A stretch of 64,000 nucleotides of DNA from Nocardia fusca NBRC 14340 (GCF_001618425.1 NZ_BDCU01000035.1:1-64000), one strand, 5' to 3'. Shown: positions 43,690 through 53,415, counted from the first letter of the stretch. Notes: a model not told the origin generated them from the sequence alone. Numbers and translations: made by a program.

Positions 43690-43724
43690 CCGGTCCGGGC
43701 CCCGCGCCGTTCACTGCCGGATAG

Positions 43725-44477
43725 TCACTTCCAGGGTTCCAGCAGTCGTTTCGCCTCCACCGCGAGCGCGGCCTGCAGGAACGGCCCGAAACTCACGCGC
43801 GCCGCCCCGGCTTCCGCGAAATAGGCCTTGTTTCCCTGCTCCGGCAGGGTGACCGCGTTGACCGGCAGCGGCAATTCGGCGCACAGCCGGGCCAGCACGT
43901 CCGGCCCGTAGCGGCCGACCGGATACAGCACATCGGCCCCTGCCGCGGCCGCCAGCCGCAACCGTTCGATCGCCGGGCCGACGAGTTCGGCCGGATCACC
44001 GGAGGGGGCGAGCAGCAGATCGGTGCGGGCGTTCACGACGACGTGCACACCGCTGTCGTCGGCCGCCTGTCGCAACCGGCCCACGAGATCGGCGTGCTCC
44101 TGCGGTTCGCGCAGCCGCCCGCCTTCCTTGTGCACGGTGTCCTCGAGGTTGAAGCCGACCGCGCCGGCCTGCAACAACCCGTCGATGAGCGCCGCCGGCT
44201 CGACACCGTAACCGGATTCGAGATCGACCGAGACCGGCACATCCACCGCGGAGGTGATCTCCCGGACGCGGCCGAGCACATCGGTGAAGGCCATACCCTC
44301 GTGATCGGATTTGCCGAGCGAATCGGCGAGCGGATGGCTGCCGACCGTGAGCGCCGGAAAACCGGCCTGCTGGACGAGATCCGCCGACCAGGCGTCCCAT
44401 ACCGTGGGCAGGATCACCGGGTCACCGGGGCGATGGAGTTCGAGGAATGCGGCGGCCTTCTCGGGCAATGTGGTCAC
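43725..44477 (-). CDS. Isocitrate lyase/PEP mutase family protein
   Basis: This 250-residue TIM-barrel protein has the family features DAWSADLVQQAGFPALTVGS, VPVSVDLESGYGVEPAALID, VGFNLEDTVHKEGGRL and VVVNARTDLLL. These match the PEP mutase/isocitrate lyase superfamily, which makes or breaks C-C or P-C bonds next to a carboxylate. The canonical KxCG loop is not obvious, so the reaction is unknown. It is convergent with the polymerase gene. Confidence 0.85.
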   Translation of the reverse strand: MTTLPEKAAAFLELHRPGDPVILPTVWDAWSADLVQQAGFPALTVGSHPLADSLGKSDHEGMAFTDVLGRVREITSAVDVPVSVDLESGYGVEPAALIDGLLQAGAVGFNLEDTVHKEGGRLREPQEHADLVGRLRQAADDSGVHVVVNARTDLLLAPSGDPAELVGPAIERLRLAAAAGADVLYPVGRYGPDVLARLCAELPLPVNAVTLPEQGNKAYFAEAGAARVSFGPFLQAALAVEAKRLLEPWK

Positions 44478-44569
44478 CGCACCGATCCTGCCGTACCCGG
44501 GCCCGGATACGCACCCGCTGTCGCGTGTCGCCGGCCCGGGCACGGCCGGCGACGGCAGGATGGACCGGT

Positions 44570-45364
44570 GTGAACGCGCATATTCGGCCGGCCGGCCGGG
44601 CCGCCGCGGCCGATTCGGCCGCCCGGGCCTGTCATCTCGTGATCGCACTGGTGATCGCGGCCGCATTGGTGACCCAGTTGGCGCTGCTGTTCACCGGCGG
44701 CCCGGACGCGAACTCGGGACGCGCGGAACCGGACGCCGGTATCGGGACGGAACTTGTCCGCCTGTTCAGCTATTTCACCATCCAGAGCAATCTGTTCCTG
44801 CTGGTCGCCTCGGCGGGGCTGGCTCTGAATCCGGCGCGGGACGGGCGGCTCTGGCGGGTGGTGCGACTGGACTCCCTGCTGGGGGTCGTGATCACCGGCC
44901 TCGTCTTCACCCTGGTACTCGCGGACGAGGTACATCTGACCGGCGCGGCGTGGTGGGCGAATCTGGGCTTCCACTATCTCGCCCCCTGGGCCGGCCTGGC
45001 CGCATGGCTGGTGTTCGGGCCCCGGCCCCGGATCGATCGGCGCACGATCGGCGCCGCACTGGTCTGGCCGGTTGCCTGGATCGGCTACACCTTCGCCCAC
45101 GGCGCCGTGACCGACTGGTACCCGTATCCGTTCCTGACCGTCACCCGGAAGGGGTACGCGACCGCGGTGACCAACACACTCCTGGTGGTCGTCCTGGCAG
45201 TGGTGCTGATCGGCCTGTTCGCGCTGCTCGACCGGCTGCCCACCGCCAGGGGGCGAACCCGGTCGGCGGCCGCCGCGGACGCACCGGTCAGGCCGGGGTC
45301 GCCAGCGCGAACGGAAGAACCGCCGGGGCGCCCGCCCGGCGTAGCGCCCACGCCGCGACGGTGA
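44570..45364 (+). CDS. Pr6Pr-family membrane protein
   Basis: This 264-residue protein has six transmembrane segments with the family pattern LVRLFSYFTIQSNLFLLVAS, HYLAPWAGLAAWLVFGPRPR and FAHGAVTDWYPYPFLTV. A basic Pro-rich tail follows. The function of the family is unknown. The last 77 bp overlap the 3' end of the convergent recQ-like gene. CAGGAT lies 8 nt before the GTG at 44570. Confidence 0.82.
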   Translation: MNAHIRPAGRAAAADSAARACHLVIALVIAAALVTQLALLFTGGPDANSGRAEPDAGIGTELVRLFSYFTIQSNLFLLVASAGLALNPARDGRLWRVVRLDSLLGVVITGLVFTLVLADEVHLTGAAWWANLGFHYLAPWAGLAAWLVFGPRPRIDRRTIGAALVWPVAWIGYTFAHGAVTDWYPYPFLTVTRKGYATAVTNTLLVVVLAVVLIGLFALLDRLPTARGRTRSAAAADAPVRPGSPARTEEPPGRPPGVAPTPRR

Positions 45365-47417
45365 AGGTCCAGCCGGTGTCGGTGAGGGTGTCCACCAGCA
45401 GGATCGGACCGTCCGCCGCGCCGAGGTCGGGGACCTCCCACCCGTCGTACAGCGCGGCGACCCGGTGGGCCGAGTTGACGGCGGAGACCGGTGGCCGGTC
45501 CGGACGGATGCGCAGCGTGCCCAGGTGGCGCAGGCGGCCGATCCCGGCGAGGCGTTCGGCCAGCGATCCGGTGAGGACCGGATGCGTCTCGGACTCCAGC
45601 GCCAGTACCGCGGTGGGCCGGACGGCCCAGCCCCATTCCCGCAGTACCGGAATGCACGCGTCGACCACCTCGTCGGGAACCGGGCCGTCGGGGCCGTCGA
45701 GGATCGGGCGCAGCCGCCGGCCCCAGCCCAGCGAATTCAGCCGGCCCAGCACCCGCCCGGTCTCGGCGCCCTCGGCGATCTTGCCGGACAGCGGCACACC
45801 CAGTTTCGCCATCCCGGTCGGCCACTGTTTACGCGGCGCGAGATCGATACCGGGCCGGTCGAGCCGGGCCCGGGTGGCGGCCACCGCCGCGGTGTCGACG
45901 GTGGTCTCGCGATGCTCGCCGGTGCAGTTGTCGCAGCGGCCGCAGGCGCCGGTACCCGGCGCGGCGGCCAGTAGCGCCGGATCGTCGAGCTGGCGGCGCA
46001 GGAACTCCATCCGGCAGCCGGTGGTGCGCTGGTAGTCGAGCATGGCCTGCTGTTCGGCCGTGCGGGCGGCATCGAGCCGTTCGTACCGGTCGGCGTCGTA
46101 GGCCCAGGGCTCGCCGGTGCCGAGCCAGCCGCCGCGCACCCGGCGGACCGCGCCGTCCACATCGAGCACCTTCAGCACCATGTCGAGCCGGGAGCGGTTC
46201 AGTTCGACCAGGGGTTCCAGGGCGGCGGTGGACTGCGGACGCTCCCGATCCAGCGCTTCGAGGACCGACCGGACCACATGCTCGCGGGGAAAGGCGACCG
46301 AGGCGAAGTAGCTCCAGATACGGGTGTCCTCGGGGCCGGGCAGCAGGACCACCTCGGCGCGTTCGGTCGCGCGCCCGGCACGGCCGACCTGCTGGTAGTA
46401 GGAGATCGGCGAGGACGGCGCACCCACGTGGACCACGAAACCCAGATCGGGTTTGTCGAAGCCCATACCCAGCGCGGAGGTGGCTATGAGCGCCTTGACC
46501 TCGTTGTTCAACAGGGCGGCCTCGAGCGCTTCCCGTTCGGTGGGGTCGGTCTGGCCGGTGTAGGCGGCGACCTTGTGGCCGTGTGAGTTCAGCACATCGG
46601 CGAGGTCGTGGGCGCCGGCCACGGTCAGGGTGTAGACGATCCCGGAACCCGGCAACCGGTCGAGTTGACCGCTGAGCCACGTGGTGCGTTCCACCGCGTC
46701 GTCGAAACGGACCACCGACAGATGCAGCGACGCACGGTCGAGGTCCCCGCGCAGGACCAGGGTGTCGGTGCCGATCTGCCCGGCCACATCGGTCACCACC
46801 CGGTCGTTGGCCGTGGCGGTGGTGGCCAGGACCGGTACATCGGCGCCGAGGTCGGCGATCAGCGTGCGGATGCGGCGGTAGTCCGGGCGGAAATCGTGGC
46901 CCCAGTCGGAGACGCAGTGCGCTTCGTCGATGACCACCAGCCCGGCGTCGGCGGCGAGCCGGGGCAGCACCTGGTCCCGGAAATCGGGGTTGTTCAGTCG
47001 TTCGGGGCTGACCAGCAGCACATCCACCGAACCGGCCGCCACCTGCTGATGGATCTCGTCCCATTCGGTGACATTGCCGGAATTGATGGTCGCCGCGACC
47101 ACGCCGGCCCGCTGGGCCGAGGCGACCTGGTTGCGCATCAGGGCCAGCAACGGCGAGACGATGACGGTGGGCCCGCGACCCTGCGCGCGCAGCAGCTTCG
47201 CCGCGATGAAATAGACCGCGGATTTACCCCACCCGGTGCGCTGCACCACCAGGGCCCGTCGTCTACCGACCACGAGCGCTTCGATCGCGGTCCACTGGTC
47301 CTCCCGCAAGCGGGCGCCCGGCCCCGCGAGCTCGCGCAGCAGCGCCTCCGCGTGCTCCCGTAGTTCGCCGGCGACTTCGCCGGCCCCGCCCATGGTGCTG
47401 CCCGGTGCCGTCGTCAT
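45288..47417 (-). CDS. RecQ-family helicase with C-terminal phosphoribosyltransferase-like domain
   Basis: This 709-residue helicase has motif I VVQRTGWGKSAVYFIAAKLL (Gly-Trp-Gly-Lys-Ser), DEAH box VVIDEAHCVSDWGHDFRPDY, motif III LATTATAND and motif VI QQVGRAGRATERAEVV. A zinc-binding region carries CGRCDNC. After about residue 560 comes a domain ending GPILLVDTLTDTGWTFTVAA, which matches the PRPP-binding loop of type I phosphoribosyltransferases. This fusion is recurrent in actinobacteria. Another start at 47426 is possible. Confidence 0.88.
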   Translation of the reverse strand: MTTAPGSTMGGAGEVAGELREHAEALLRELAGPGARLREDQWTAIEALVVGRRRALVVQRTGWGKSAVYFIAAKLLRAQGRGPTVIVSPLLALMRNQVASAQRAGVVAATINSGNVTEWDEIHQQVAAGSVDVLLVSPERLNNPDFRDQVLPRLAADAGLVVIDEAHCVSDWGHDFRPDYRRIRTLIADLGADVPVLATTATANDRVVTDVAGQIGTDTLVLRGDLDRASLHLSVVRFDDAVERTTWLSGQLDRLPGSGIVYTLTVAGAHDLADVLNSHGHKVAAYTGQTDPTEREALEAALLNNEVKALIATSALGMGFDKPDLGFVVHVGAPSSPISYYQQVGRAGRATERAEVVLLPGPEDTRIWSYFASVAFPREHVVRSVLEALDRERPQSTAALEPLVELNRSRLDMVLKVLDVDGAVRRVRGGWLGTGEPWAYDADRYERLDAARTAEQQAMLDYQRTTGCRMEFLRRQLDDPALLAAAPGTGACGRCDNCTGEHRETTVDTAAVAATRARLDRPGIDLAPRKQWPTGMAKLGVPLSGKIAEGAETGRVLGRLNSLGWGRRLRPILDGPDGPVPDEVVDACIPVLREWGWAVRPTAVLALESETHPVLTGSLAERLAGIGRLRHLGTLRIRPDRPPVSAVNSAHRVAALYDGWEVPDLGAADGPILLVDTLTDTGWTFTVAAWALRRAGAPAVLPFALATPA

Positions 47418-47505
47418 GGCGCCCATACTGCCGCAGGCCACCGACAGCGGCCGGCCCGCCCGCGGCACCCGGTGAATACCGCGCGCCGGCAGCAGCCGAT
47501 CGAGG

Positions 47506-49365
47506 TCAGCCGAGGAGTTCGTCGACGTAGCACCAGCGCCACGCCTCGCCCGGCTCCACACTGCGTATGACCGGGTGATCGGTCGATGTGTAGTGCCCGG
47601 CCGCGTGGTTACCCGGGGAGGAATCACAGCAGCCGATATTCCCGCAGGTCAGGCACATGCGCAGATGTACCCAGGTCAGGCCCTCCGCCACACACTGCGC
47701 GCACACATCCGGCCCGTCGGATTCGCACACCAGCGGGGCTGCCCGCAGATGCGCGCAGTCCTCGGCCGCGCCGCCGGGGACCGCCAGCGGCTCGGCCCGC
47801 TCCTCCTCGTCGCCTTCGTCGAACCGGTCGATCATGGACTCCTCGAGGTCCAGCCGGGCCAGTACGTGCTGGAGGATCTCGTAGTCCACCCCGCCCGAGT
47901 CGCGGACCCGCAGCACCGTCTCCCGTTCGGCGCGCAACATCTCCAACCGCAACCGGCGGTATTCGGCGGTGGGGGTCGCCAGCTCGGATTCCGGCCGGCC
48001 CAGCCGCTCCCAGGCGGCATTGGTCCGCCAGGTGACCCGGTCGCGCAGTGAGTGCACGACCTCCTCCGGGGTATCCGGACCGATCGCCGCGTCCAGCGCG
48101 GCCAGTCCCGCGTTGGACGCCTGGGTCAGCAGGTTCGCCTTCTGCAGCGCGTCCTCGGCACGGCTCGGCCCACGTAGCCGCAGCCGCCGGACCAGCCACG
48201 ACAGCGAGGTGCCCTGGAGCAGCAGGGTCCCCGCGACGACGACCAGAGCCAGCAGTTTCAATACCGGCAGCTGCGGAGTGTTCGCGGGCAGCAGCAGCAC
48301 GGCGGCCAGGGTCACCACCCCGCGCATCCCGGCCCAGGAGACCACGGTCGAATGGGCCACGGGCGCCGGCGACCGCCCGATCACCCGCTCGAGGAGGGCA
48401 TAGCCGAAGATCCAGACCGGTCGTGCCAGTATCACCGCCACCAGGACCGCGAGCGCCGTGACGATCAGGGTGCGGTGGTCCAGCCCGCTCGCCCACGCGT
48501 CCCGGACGATCGTGTTCACCTGCAGCCCGATGACGAGGAACACCGCGCTCTCCAGGATGAACTGCGCGGTGCCCCAGTTGATGCGTTCGGCGGTACGCGA
48601 GGCCGCGCTCTGCCACACCGGTGCCCCGTGTCCGAGGATCATCCCGCAGGTCACCACGGCGATCACGCCAGAGGCGTGGATCTCCTCGGCGGGCAGATAG
48701 GCCAGGAACGGCGCCAGGAAGGACAGTGTGGTGTCCAGGACCGGGTCGGTGATCCGCCGCCGCAACAGGGCGAGCGCGTACGCGACCGCGATCCCCACCA
48801 CCGCGCCGCCGCCGGCGGCGAGCAGGAAATCACCGCCGGCGTTCCACACCGACACCGCACCCGCCGACGCCGCGATCGCGGTCCGCAGTGCCACCAGCGC
48901 GGTCGCGTCGTTGAACAGCGACTCCGCTTCGAGGATGGACACGATCCGGCGCGGCATCCCGATCCGCCGCGCCACCGCGGTCGCCGCCACGGCGTCCGGC
49001 GGCGCCACCACCGCGCCCAGCGCCACGGCCACCGCGAACGGCACCGGCAGCAGCCACCAGACGACCGCGGCCACCGCGAACGTACTGAACAGGACCAGCC
49101 CCACCGACAGCAGCGCGATCGCGCCGATATTGGCCCGGAAATCCACCAGCGAGGTACGGATCGCCGCCGTGTACAGCAGTGGCGGCAGCAGGCCGAGCAG
49201 CACGACCTCCGGTTCCAGATGGACCTCCGGGACGAACGGCAGATACGATGCGGCGACCCCGGCCAGGGTCAGGGCCAGGGGCTCGGAGATGCCGGCTCGG
49301 CGCGCCAGCGCCGCCACGGCCGCCGCCGAGGCCACCAGAACAACCAGGCCGATCGCGATGTGCAT
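47506..49365 (-). CDS. CPA1-type Na+/H+ antiporter with C-terminal UBP-type zinc finger
   Basis: This 619-residue protein has about twelve membrane helices, with the antiporter core GAVVAPPDAVAATAVARRIG and EAESLFNDATALVALRTAIA (ion-binding Asp residues). A cytoplasmic coiled region of about 150 residues follows. The last 80 residues form a UBP-type zinc finger: CAHL, CAQC, CLTCGNIGCCDSS, HAAGHYTSTDHPV. It exchanges protons for Na+ or K+. The zinc finger probably regulates it; such fusions are known in actinobacteria. Confidence 0.9.
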   Translation of the reverse strand: MHIAIGLVVLVASAAAVAALARRAGISEPLALTLAGVAASYLPFVPEVHLEPEVVLLGLLPPLLYTAAIRTSLVDFRANIGAIALLSVGLVLFSTFAVAAVVWWLLPVPFAVAVALGAVVAPPDAVAATAVARRIGMPRRIVSILEAESLFNDATALVALRTAIAASAGAVSVWNAGGDFLLAAGGGAVVGIAVAYALALLRRRITDPVLDTTLSFLAPFLAYLPAEEIHASGVIAVVTCGMILGHGAPVWQSAASRTAERINWGTAQFILESAVFLVIGLQVNTIVRDAWASGLDHRTLIVTALAVLVAVILARPVWIFGYALLERVIGRSPAPVAHSTVVSWAGMRGVVTLAAVLLLPANTPQLPVLKLLALVVVAGTLLLQGTSLSWLVRRLRLRGPSRAEDALQKANLLTQASNAGLAALDAAIGPDTPEEVVHSLRDRVTWRTNAAWERLGRPESELATPTAEYRRLRLEMLRAERETVLRVRDSGGVDYEILQHVLARLDLEESMIDRFDEGDEEERAEPLAVPGGAAEDCAHLRAAPLVCESDGPDVCAQCVAEGLTWVHLRMCLTCGNIGCCDSSPGNHAAGHYTSTDHPVIRSVEPGEAWRWCYVDELLG

Positions 49366-49424
49366 TCGCGAATTCTCGCAGGTGGCCGATTACCGGTGAC
49401 ACGCCCGTCGGCGCACCCCGGGGG

Positions 49425-50384
49425 TCAGCGCGCGCCGGCCCGCCAGTCGGCCGCGGTCACCGGGCGCAGGGTCTGTGGTCCGGCGCCGGCCCGCATCGGC
49501 AGCACCTCCGCGCCCAGGACGATCGCCGACCACGGGTCGATATCCAGTCCGGACGCCAGGGCTCGGGTCAGCATCGCGGCGCAGGCGCCCGCGGACCCGG
49601 CGTCGAAATCCGCCGGTGCGGGGGCACCCGCCCGATCGAGATCGCGCAGGATGCGATCGAGCGCGACGGACTTGTCGAAGGAACGGCACGGCGTCCGGGC
49701 ATAGAGGGCATCGGCGAGGGTCCGGGCGGTCTCGGCGCTGTCGGCGCCGGTGTACGCCCGCGAGATCACCTCGGCGCGGCGGGTCTCGGGGAAGAAGATG
49801 GCCAGTTCCCGCACGACATCGGCGGGGTCTTCCGGCGTGTGCACGGGGTCGAGCACCGTACTGCGCCGGCCGAGCAGGTAGCGCAACTGTCCCGGACGGC
49901 GCTGCGCCGGATCGTCGGGTCCCGCGCCTTCGGCCAGCCGTACCGGGGCCGGAAGTTCACCGTCGGGGCCGGTGACGACCAGCAGCAGCGCCTCGGATAT
50001 CCCGGCCAGCAGATCGGTGAGCCGGTGCCGCTCCGGTGAGGCGGTATTCCAGCTGTAGCGCCACAGGGCGCGCACCAGATGCCGGTTCAACGGCACCGCG
50101 GCCGCATCGACCACCCGGAAGCCGTTGCCGGACAGCCATTTCAGCGTCGGATCCACCGCCCGGGAGACGATGGCACCGGGCGCCAGCAGCAGCAGCGAAT
50201 GGCGGGACGCGAACGCGGCGGGGTCGACCCGCAACCGCCGCAATTGATCGACGCATTCGAGCACATAGGTGTCGCCGTGGTAGGCGCCGGCCTTGTCCTC
50301 GGCCGGGGTGAGGGCCGACAGCAGCGCCGCCAGCGGGTCCGGCGGTGGCGGCGCGGCGGGTTGCGCGGTCTGCGGATCGGTCAT
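49425..50384 (-). CDS. NDP-kinase-like domain protein
   Basis: This 319-residue protein matches the nucleoside diphosphate kinase pattern in two blocks: RHSLLLLAPGAIVSRAVDPT (about 61-80) and DPVHTPEDP then DVVRELAIFFPE (about 179-200). Aligned to the NDPK sequence N-I-I-H-G-S-D-S followed by REIALFFPE, the active-site His falls on His182. The flanking about 60 N-terminal and 120 C-terminal residues are extra. The ATG at 50384 has GAGG 8 nt upstream. The gene follows the PEP-synthase-like gene by about 10 nt. The substrate is unknown. Confidence 0.6.
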   Translation of the reverse strand: MTDPQTAQPAAPPPPDPLAALLSALTPAEDKAGAYHGDTYVLECVDQLRRLRVDPAAFASRHSLLLLAPGAIVSRAVDPTLKWLSGNGFRVVDAAAVPLNRHLVRALWRYSWNTASPERHRLTDLLAGISEALLLVVTGPDGELPAPVRLAEGAGPDDPAQRRPGQLRYLLGRRSTVLDPVHTPEDPADVVRELAIFFPETRRAEVISRAYTGADSAETARTLADALYARTPCRSFDKSVALDRILRDLDRAGAPAPADFDAGSAGACAAMLTRALASGLDIDPWSAIVLGAEVLPMRAGAGPQTLRPVTAADWRAGAR

Positions 50385-50394
50385 CTGTTCCACC

Positions 50395-51912
50395 TCATCT
50401 CCGGCCCACCCCGGACAACACCGTCACCGTGCCCGCGGACCCGTCCACCCGCAGGCGCATACCGGTCCGCAGTTTCGCGGTACATCCGGGCACCCGCACC
50501 ACCGTGGGCACACCGAGCGCACGGGCGACGGTCGCCACCACGGTGAGCGGGCCACCGTGTTCGATCACCAGGGCCGACGCCGACGGTAGTGCCGCCACCC
50601 AGCGCGGGTCGGCGCTCTCGGTGACCAGGACCCCCGGGGCCGGGTCGCCCGATCGATCCGCCACCACCGCGGTCCCCTCGGTCACGCCCGCGGCGGACGC
50701 GATTCCGGTGAGCACATCGCCGTCGCGCGCGGCCGCGATCCGGGCACGCGGTGACCAACCCTGTTCTGCCAGTTCATTATCCGAGAAATCCGGGCCTTCG
50801 GTACTGAAACGTACCGGAGCCGAGAACTCGCCGGCGGCGTGAGCGGCCTTCCGGGCCGCGATCCGGGCCCGCAGATCCGGTATCGGCACCCGGTCGTAGC
50901 AGTCGCGCAGTTCGCCTGCGGTGAGATACCGGATATCGGCGGACTCGTGGAGAATCGCGCGGTCGGCGAGGTCGCGGGCCATTACCCGGATCATGGCCTC
51001 GACGAGACCCGCCGCACGGGTCCGGCTCGACCGGATGGTGTCCCGGTGCGCGGCACAGCGCGCCGCGCGCACCCGCACCAGGTCGTAGAGCCATCGGCGC
51101 GGGCCGCCCAGCGTCCGGTCGAGGTAGGCGTCCGGGTCCACTCCGGTGACGATCGGCTCCCCCACGGCGGGGTGTTCCGGTGCGCCGGATGATCCGGTAT
51201 CCGCGGGAGGCCGCAGCGCCGCGTACCGGAACGTGGTGGGCGCCTCCGGCAGATAGGTCTCCGTCAGCGCGACCACGGCGCCGGTGAGGATCAGCGCGAG
51301 GGCGTCCAGGACCGTCACGGGGCCCCACAGCAGGACCAGCTCCCGGTCCAGGCGCCGATACTCGGCGTAGGCGTGATCCCCGTGCACATAGTCCGTCGCC
51401 TCGTAACGGTCACAGACGCGGTCGAACTCGGTCCGGAACTCCCGCATCATCGATTCCGTCCGCAACGCCCGGTGCACGAAGGCCGCGGTCGTCCGGATCC
51501 GCGACCGGATCCGGCGCGCCTCCGACTCGAAGGTGAAGGGACGCAGCGTTTCCGCGAGCTCATCGAGCAGTGGGTCGGACGCGCCCAGCACCGCCTCCAG
51601 CCCGCGCCGGTTCAGCCGGTGGCCGGGCGCGATCGCCGCCAGCCGATACCAGTGCAGCAGATCCAGATAGACCCGCCCGTGGAAACTGCCCAGCAGGTAG
51701 GGCGTCCACGCATCCGTCTGCGCCAGCTGGTCCGCCGGGACACCGAGGAAGCGCGCGTATTCGCGGCACACCCGCCCATGGATCCCGGCGGCGAGGGTGA
51801 AGGTCAGCGGGGCGGTGGCCCCGGGGAAGGCCTCGGCGGTGGTGGCATCGTCCCAGATCCGCGGTTCCCCCGGCGCCACCGGCTCACCCGCGCCCCGGAT
51901 CACCCCCGCCAT
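50395..51912 (-). CDS. PEP-synthase-like protein lacking the ATP-grasp domain and the catalytic His
   Basis: This 505-residue protein aligns with the middle and C-terminal parts of PEP-synthase-like enzymes: AFPGATAPLTFTLAAGIHGR, LLGSFHGRVYLDLLHWYRLA, then a swivelling phosphohistidine domain at the end. No N-terminal ATP-grasp domain is present. In the swivelling domain ALVIEHGG is followed by PLTVVATVARALG, where active members have T/S-S-H-A, so the phosphorylated His is replaced by Val. GGGAG lies 6 nt before the ATG. It is the first gene of a pair with an NDPK-like protein. Confidence 0.75.
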   Translation of the reverse strand: MAGVIRGAGEPVAPGEPRIWDDATTAEAFPGATAPLTFTLAAGIHGRVCREYARFLGVPADQLAQTDAWTPYLLGSFHGRVYLDLLHWYRLAAIAPGHRLNRRGLEAVLGASDPLLDELAETLRPFTFESEARRIRSRIRTTAAFVHRALRTESMMREFRTEFDRVCDRYEATDYVHGDHAYAEYRRLDRELVLLWGPVTVLDALALILTGAVVALTETYLPEAPTTFRYAALRPPADTGSSGAPEHPAVGEPIVTGVDPDAYLDRTLGGPRRWLYDLVRVRAARCAAHRDTIRSSRTRAAGLVEAMIRVMARDLADRAILHESADIRYLTAGELRDCYDRVPIPDLRARIAARKAAHAAGEFSAPVRFSTEGPDFSDNELAEQGWSPRARIAAARDGDVLTGIASAAGVTEGTAVVADRSGDPAPGVLVTESADPRWVAALPSASALVIEHGGPLTVVATVARALGVPTVVRVPGCTAKLRTGMRLRVDGSAGTVTVLSGVGRR

Positions 51913-52261
51913 CGCCCACTCCCGCGGCGGGGAGCGCACGCGGCGCCGGTCCCCGTCCACCCCGGTAGTCGCGCCCCCGGCGCGCACGTCCGAGGGGCCG
52001 CACCACGCCGCGCCATGATCTCTGTCTCGGTGTCGTCCGTCCCGAGCACCCGCAAGAACCGACCTCCAACCCGGTCTGCCACAACAGGACATCGTCGTCC
52101 GTGCCGACGAGTAAACCCGAGAACGACCTCGTCCACCGCGTATTCGGGTTTTGTGTCCGGCCGCGGGGGCATCGGTTCCGGCCGTGCCGAGGTCGGGGCA
52201 GCGCGAAACAACCGATAGTCTGAGAAGGCCCGCGCAGGTTTCGGTGAGGATGTGATTCCGC
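51913..52261. other. 349-base divergent intergenic region
   Basis: It separates the PEP-synthase-like gene (minus) from espG (plus). TAGTCT (52216-52221) is a plausible -10 for espG with a leader of about 35 nt, and GTGAGGA lies 10-15 nt before the GTG. No gene or conserved structure is seen in the rest. Confidence 0.4.
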
Positions 52262-52960
52262 GTGAGTTGGAGCCTGACCCCCGACGAGTTCGCGCATGTA
52301 TGGCGTCGCGCCGACCTGGACCGGATCCCCTATCCGCTGCGGGTCCTCGAATCGCCGCGCACCGAGCGCGATGCCCGGCTGCTGCGCGCCGAACTCGCCC
52401 AGCGGCTCCCGCCGGACCCCGATCTCGATGCCTGCCTGCGTATTCTCGCGCTGCCGCAAACCCGGGTGATCGCCATCGGCGGGGCGCCCGAACCGGGCCG
52501 GGAACTGCGTGTACTGGGCTGCGTCGTCTACGACCGCGCGGTCCTGGCGGTTCAGGCCCCCGGACGCACGCGGGAATTCGGCGGGCCGGTCCAGCTCTCG
52601 ATCGGGCACAGTACGAAACTCGGCGCCCGGCTGGCGGCACTGCTGCCGAAGGCCCCCGCCGGCCGCCACCCGGCCCGCACCGCCTCGGCCGCGGCGGTCC
52701 GCGATACCGAAACCGTCATCCAGGAAGAACGTGCCGCACCGCTGATCCGGAAACTGCTGTGCGCCCCGCACACCGCCGACGGCCACATCCGGATCGAACC
52801 GCATCTGGACCGGCCGAATCCGCCGCCGCCGCTGCACTACACCTGGCTCGATGTCGAAAACGACGGTCGCTACCTGCTCAAGGCGGACGAGGACGTGCAC
52901 ATGGTTCCCGCCTCCCCCGAACAACTCGCCGCGCACCTGCAGAAGCGGATACCCGTCTGA
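52262..52960 (+). CDS. EspG-family ESX secretion chaperone
   Basis: This 232-residue protein shows the EspG pattern: SWSLTPDEFAHVWRRADLDR at the start, HVWRR followed by YPLRV, and ARLAALLPKAPAG in the C-terminal half. EspG proteins bind the PPE partner of PE/PPE-type heterodimers and bring them to a type VII (ESX) system. The two following genes encode a YxxxD-bearing helical protein and a PPE-like protein, the expected clients. No ESX core gene (eccA-E, mycP) is in the window. Confidence 0.78.
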   Translation: MSWSLTPDEFAHVWRRADLDRIPYPLRVLESPRTERDARLLRAELAQRLPPDPDLDACLRILALPQTRVIAIGGAPEPGRELRVLGCVVYDRAVLAVQAPGRTREFGGPVQLSIGHSTKLGARLAALLPKAPAGRHPARTASAAAVRDTETVIQEERAAPLIRKLLCAPHTADGHIRIEPHLDRPNPPPPLHYTWLDVENDGRYLLKADEDVHMVPASPEQLAAHLQKRIPV

Positions 52961-53040
52961 GCCGGTATCGCACCGGACCGGCTGCCCCGGGCCGCCGGTT
53001 CCGGCTACGCTGGGCCTGACCGACGGAGGGGACGCCAGTC

Positions 53041-53415
53041 ATGAAGATCGAAGACAGCCGCGCCGAGATCGTCCGGTTCCGCCAGGCAGCCCATGCGGGA
53101 ACGGTCAAGTTCGATCCGGAGGCGGCACGCCGCTGCGCGGAACTCTACGACCGCCAGGCCGATCGGCTCATCTATCTGCGACAGCGCCTGGAAGACGCCT
53201 CCGATCCGCACGGTTTCGGAGGTCTGATCTCGGCGCAACAGCTCCAGGCCGGGTTCGGGCACAAGGCCCGCGACGCCGCCGCCCTGCTCGACCACTACAT
53301 CGAGGCGGCCTACCGGATGAAGGAAGCGTTCCTGGTCAGCGGCGGGCTCTACGACGAGGCCGACGCCGCGAACGCCGCGGCGGTACGCGCGCTCGAAGCG
53401 AGGCTCGACCGATGA
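53041..53415 (+). CDS. Small helical ESX substrate-like protein with YxxxD signal
   Basis: This 124-residue all-helical protein ends with GGLYDEADAANAAAVRALEA, containing the YxxxD type VII secretion signal (Tyr104, Asp108) after a helical hairpin, as in PE-like and EspA-like substrates. GGAGGGG lies upstream of the ATG. Its stop codon overlaps the first ATG of the repeat-derived ORF (ATGA). It probably pairs with the PPE-like protein encoded 0.5 kb downstream. Confidence 0.72.
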   Translation: MKIEDSRAEIVRFRQAAHAGTVKFDPEAARRCAELYDRQADRLIYLRQRLEDASDPHGFGGLISAQQLQAGFGHKARDAAALLDHYIEAAYRMKEAFLVSGGLYDEADAANAAAVRALEARLDR

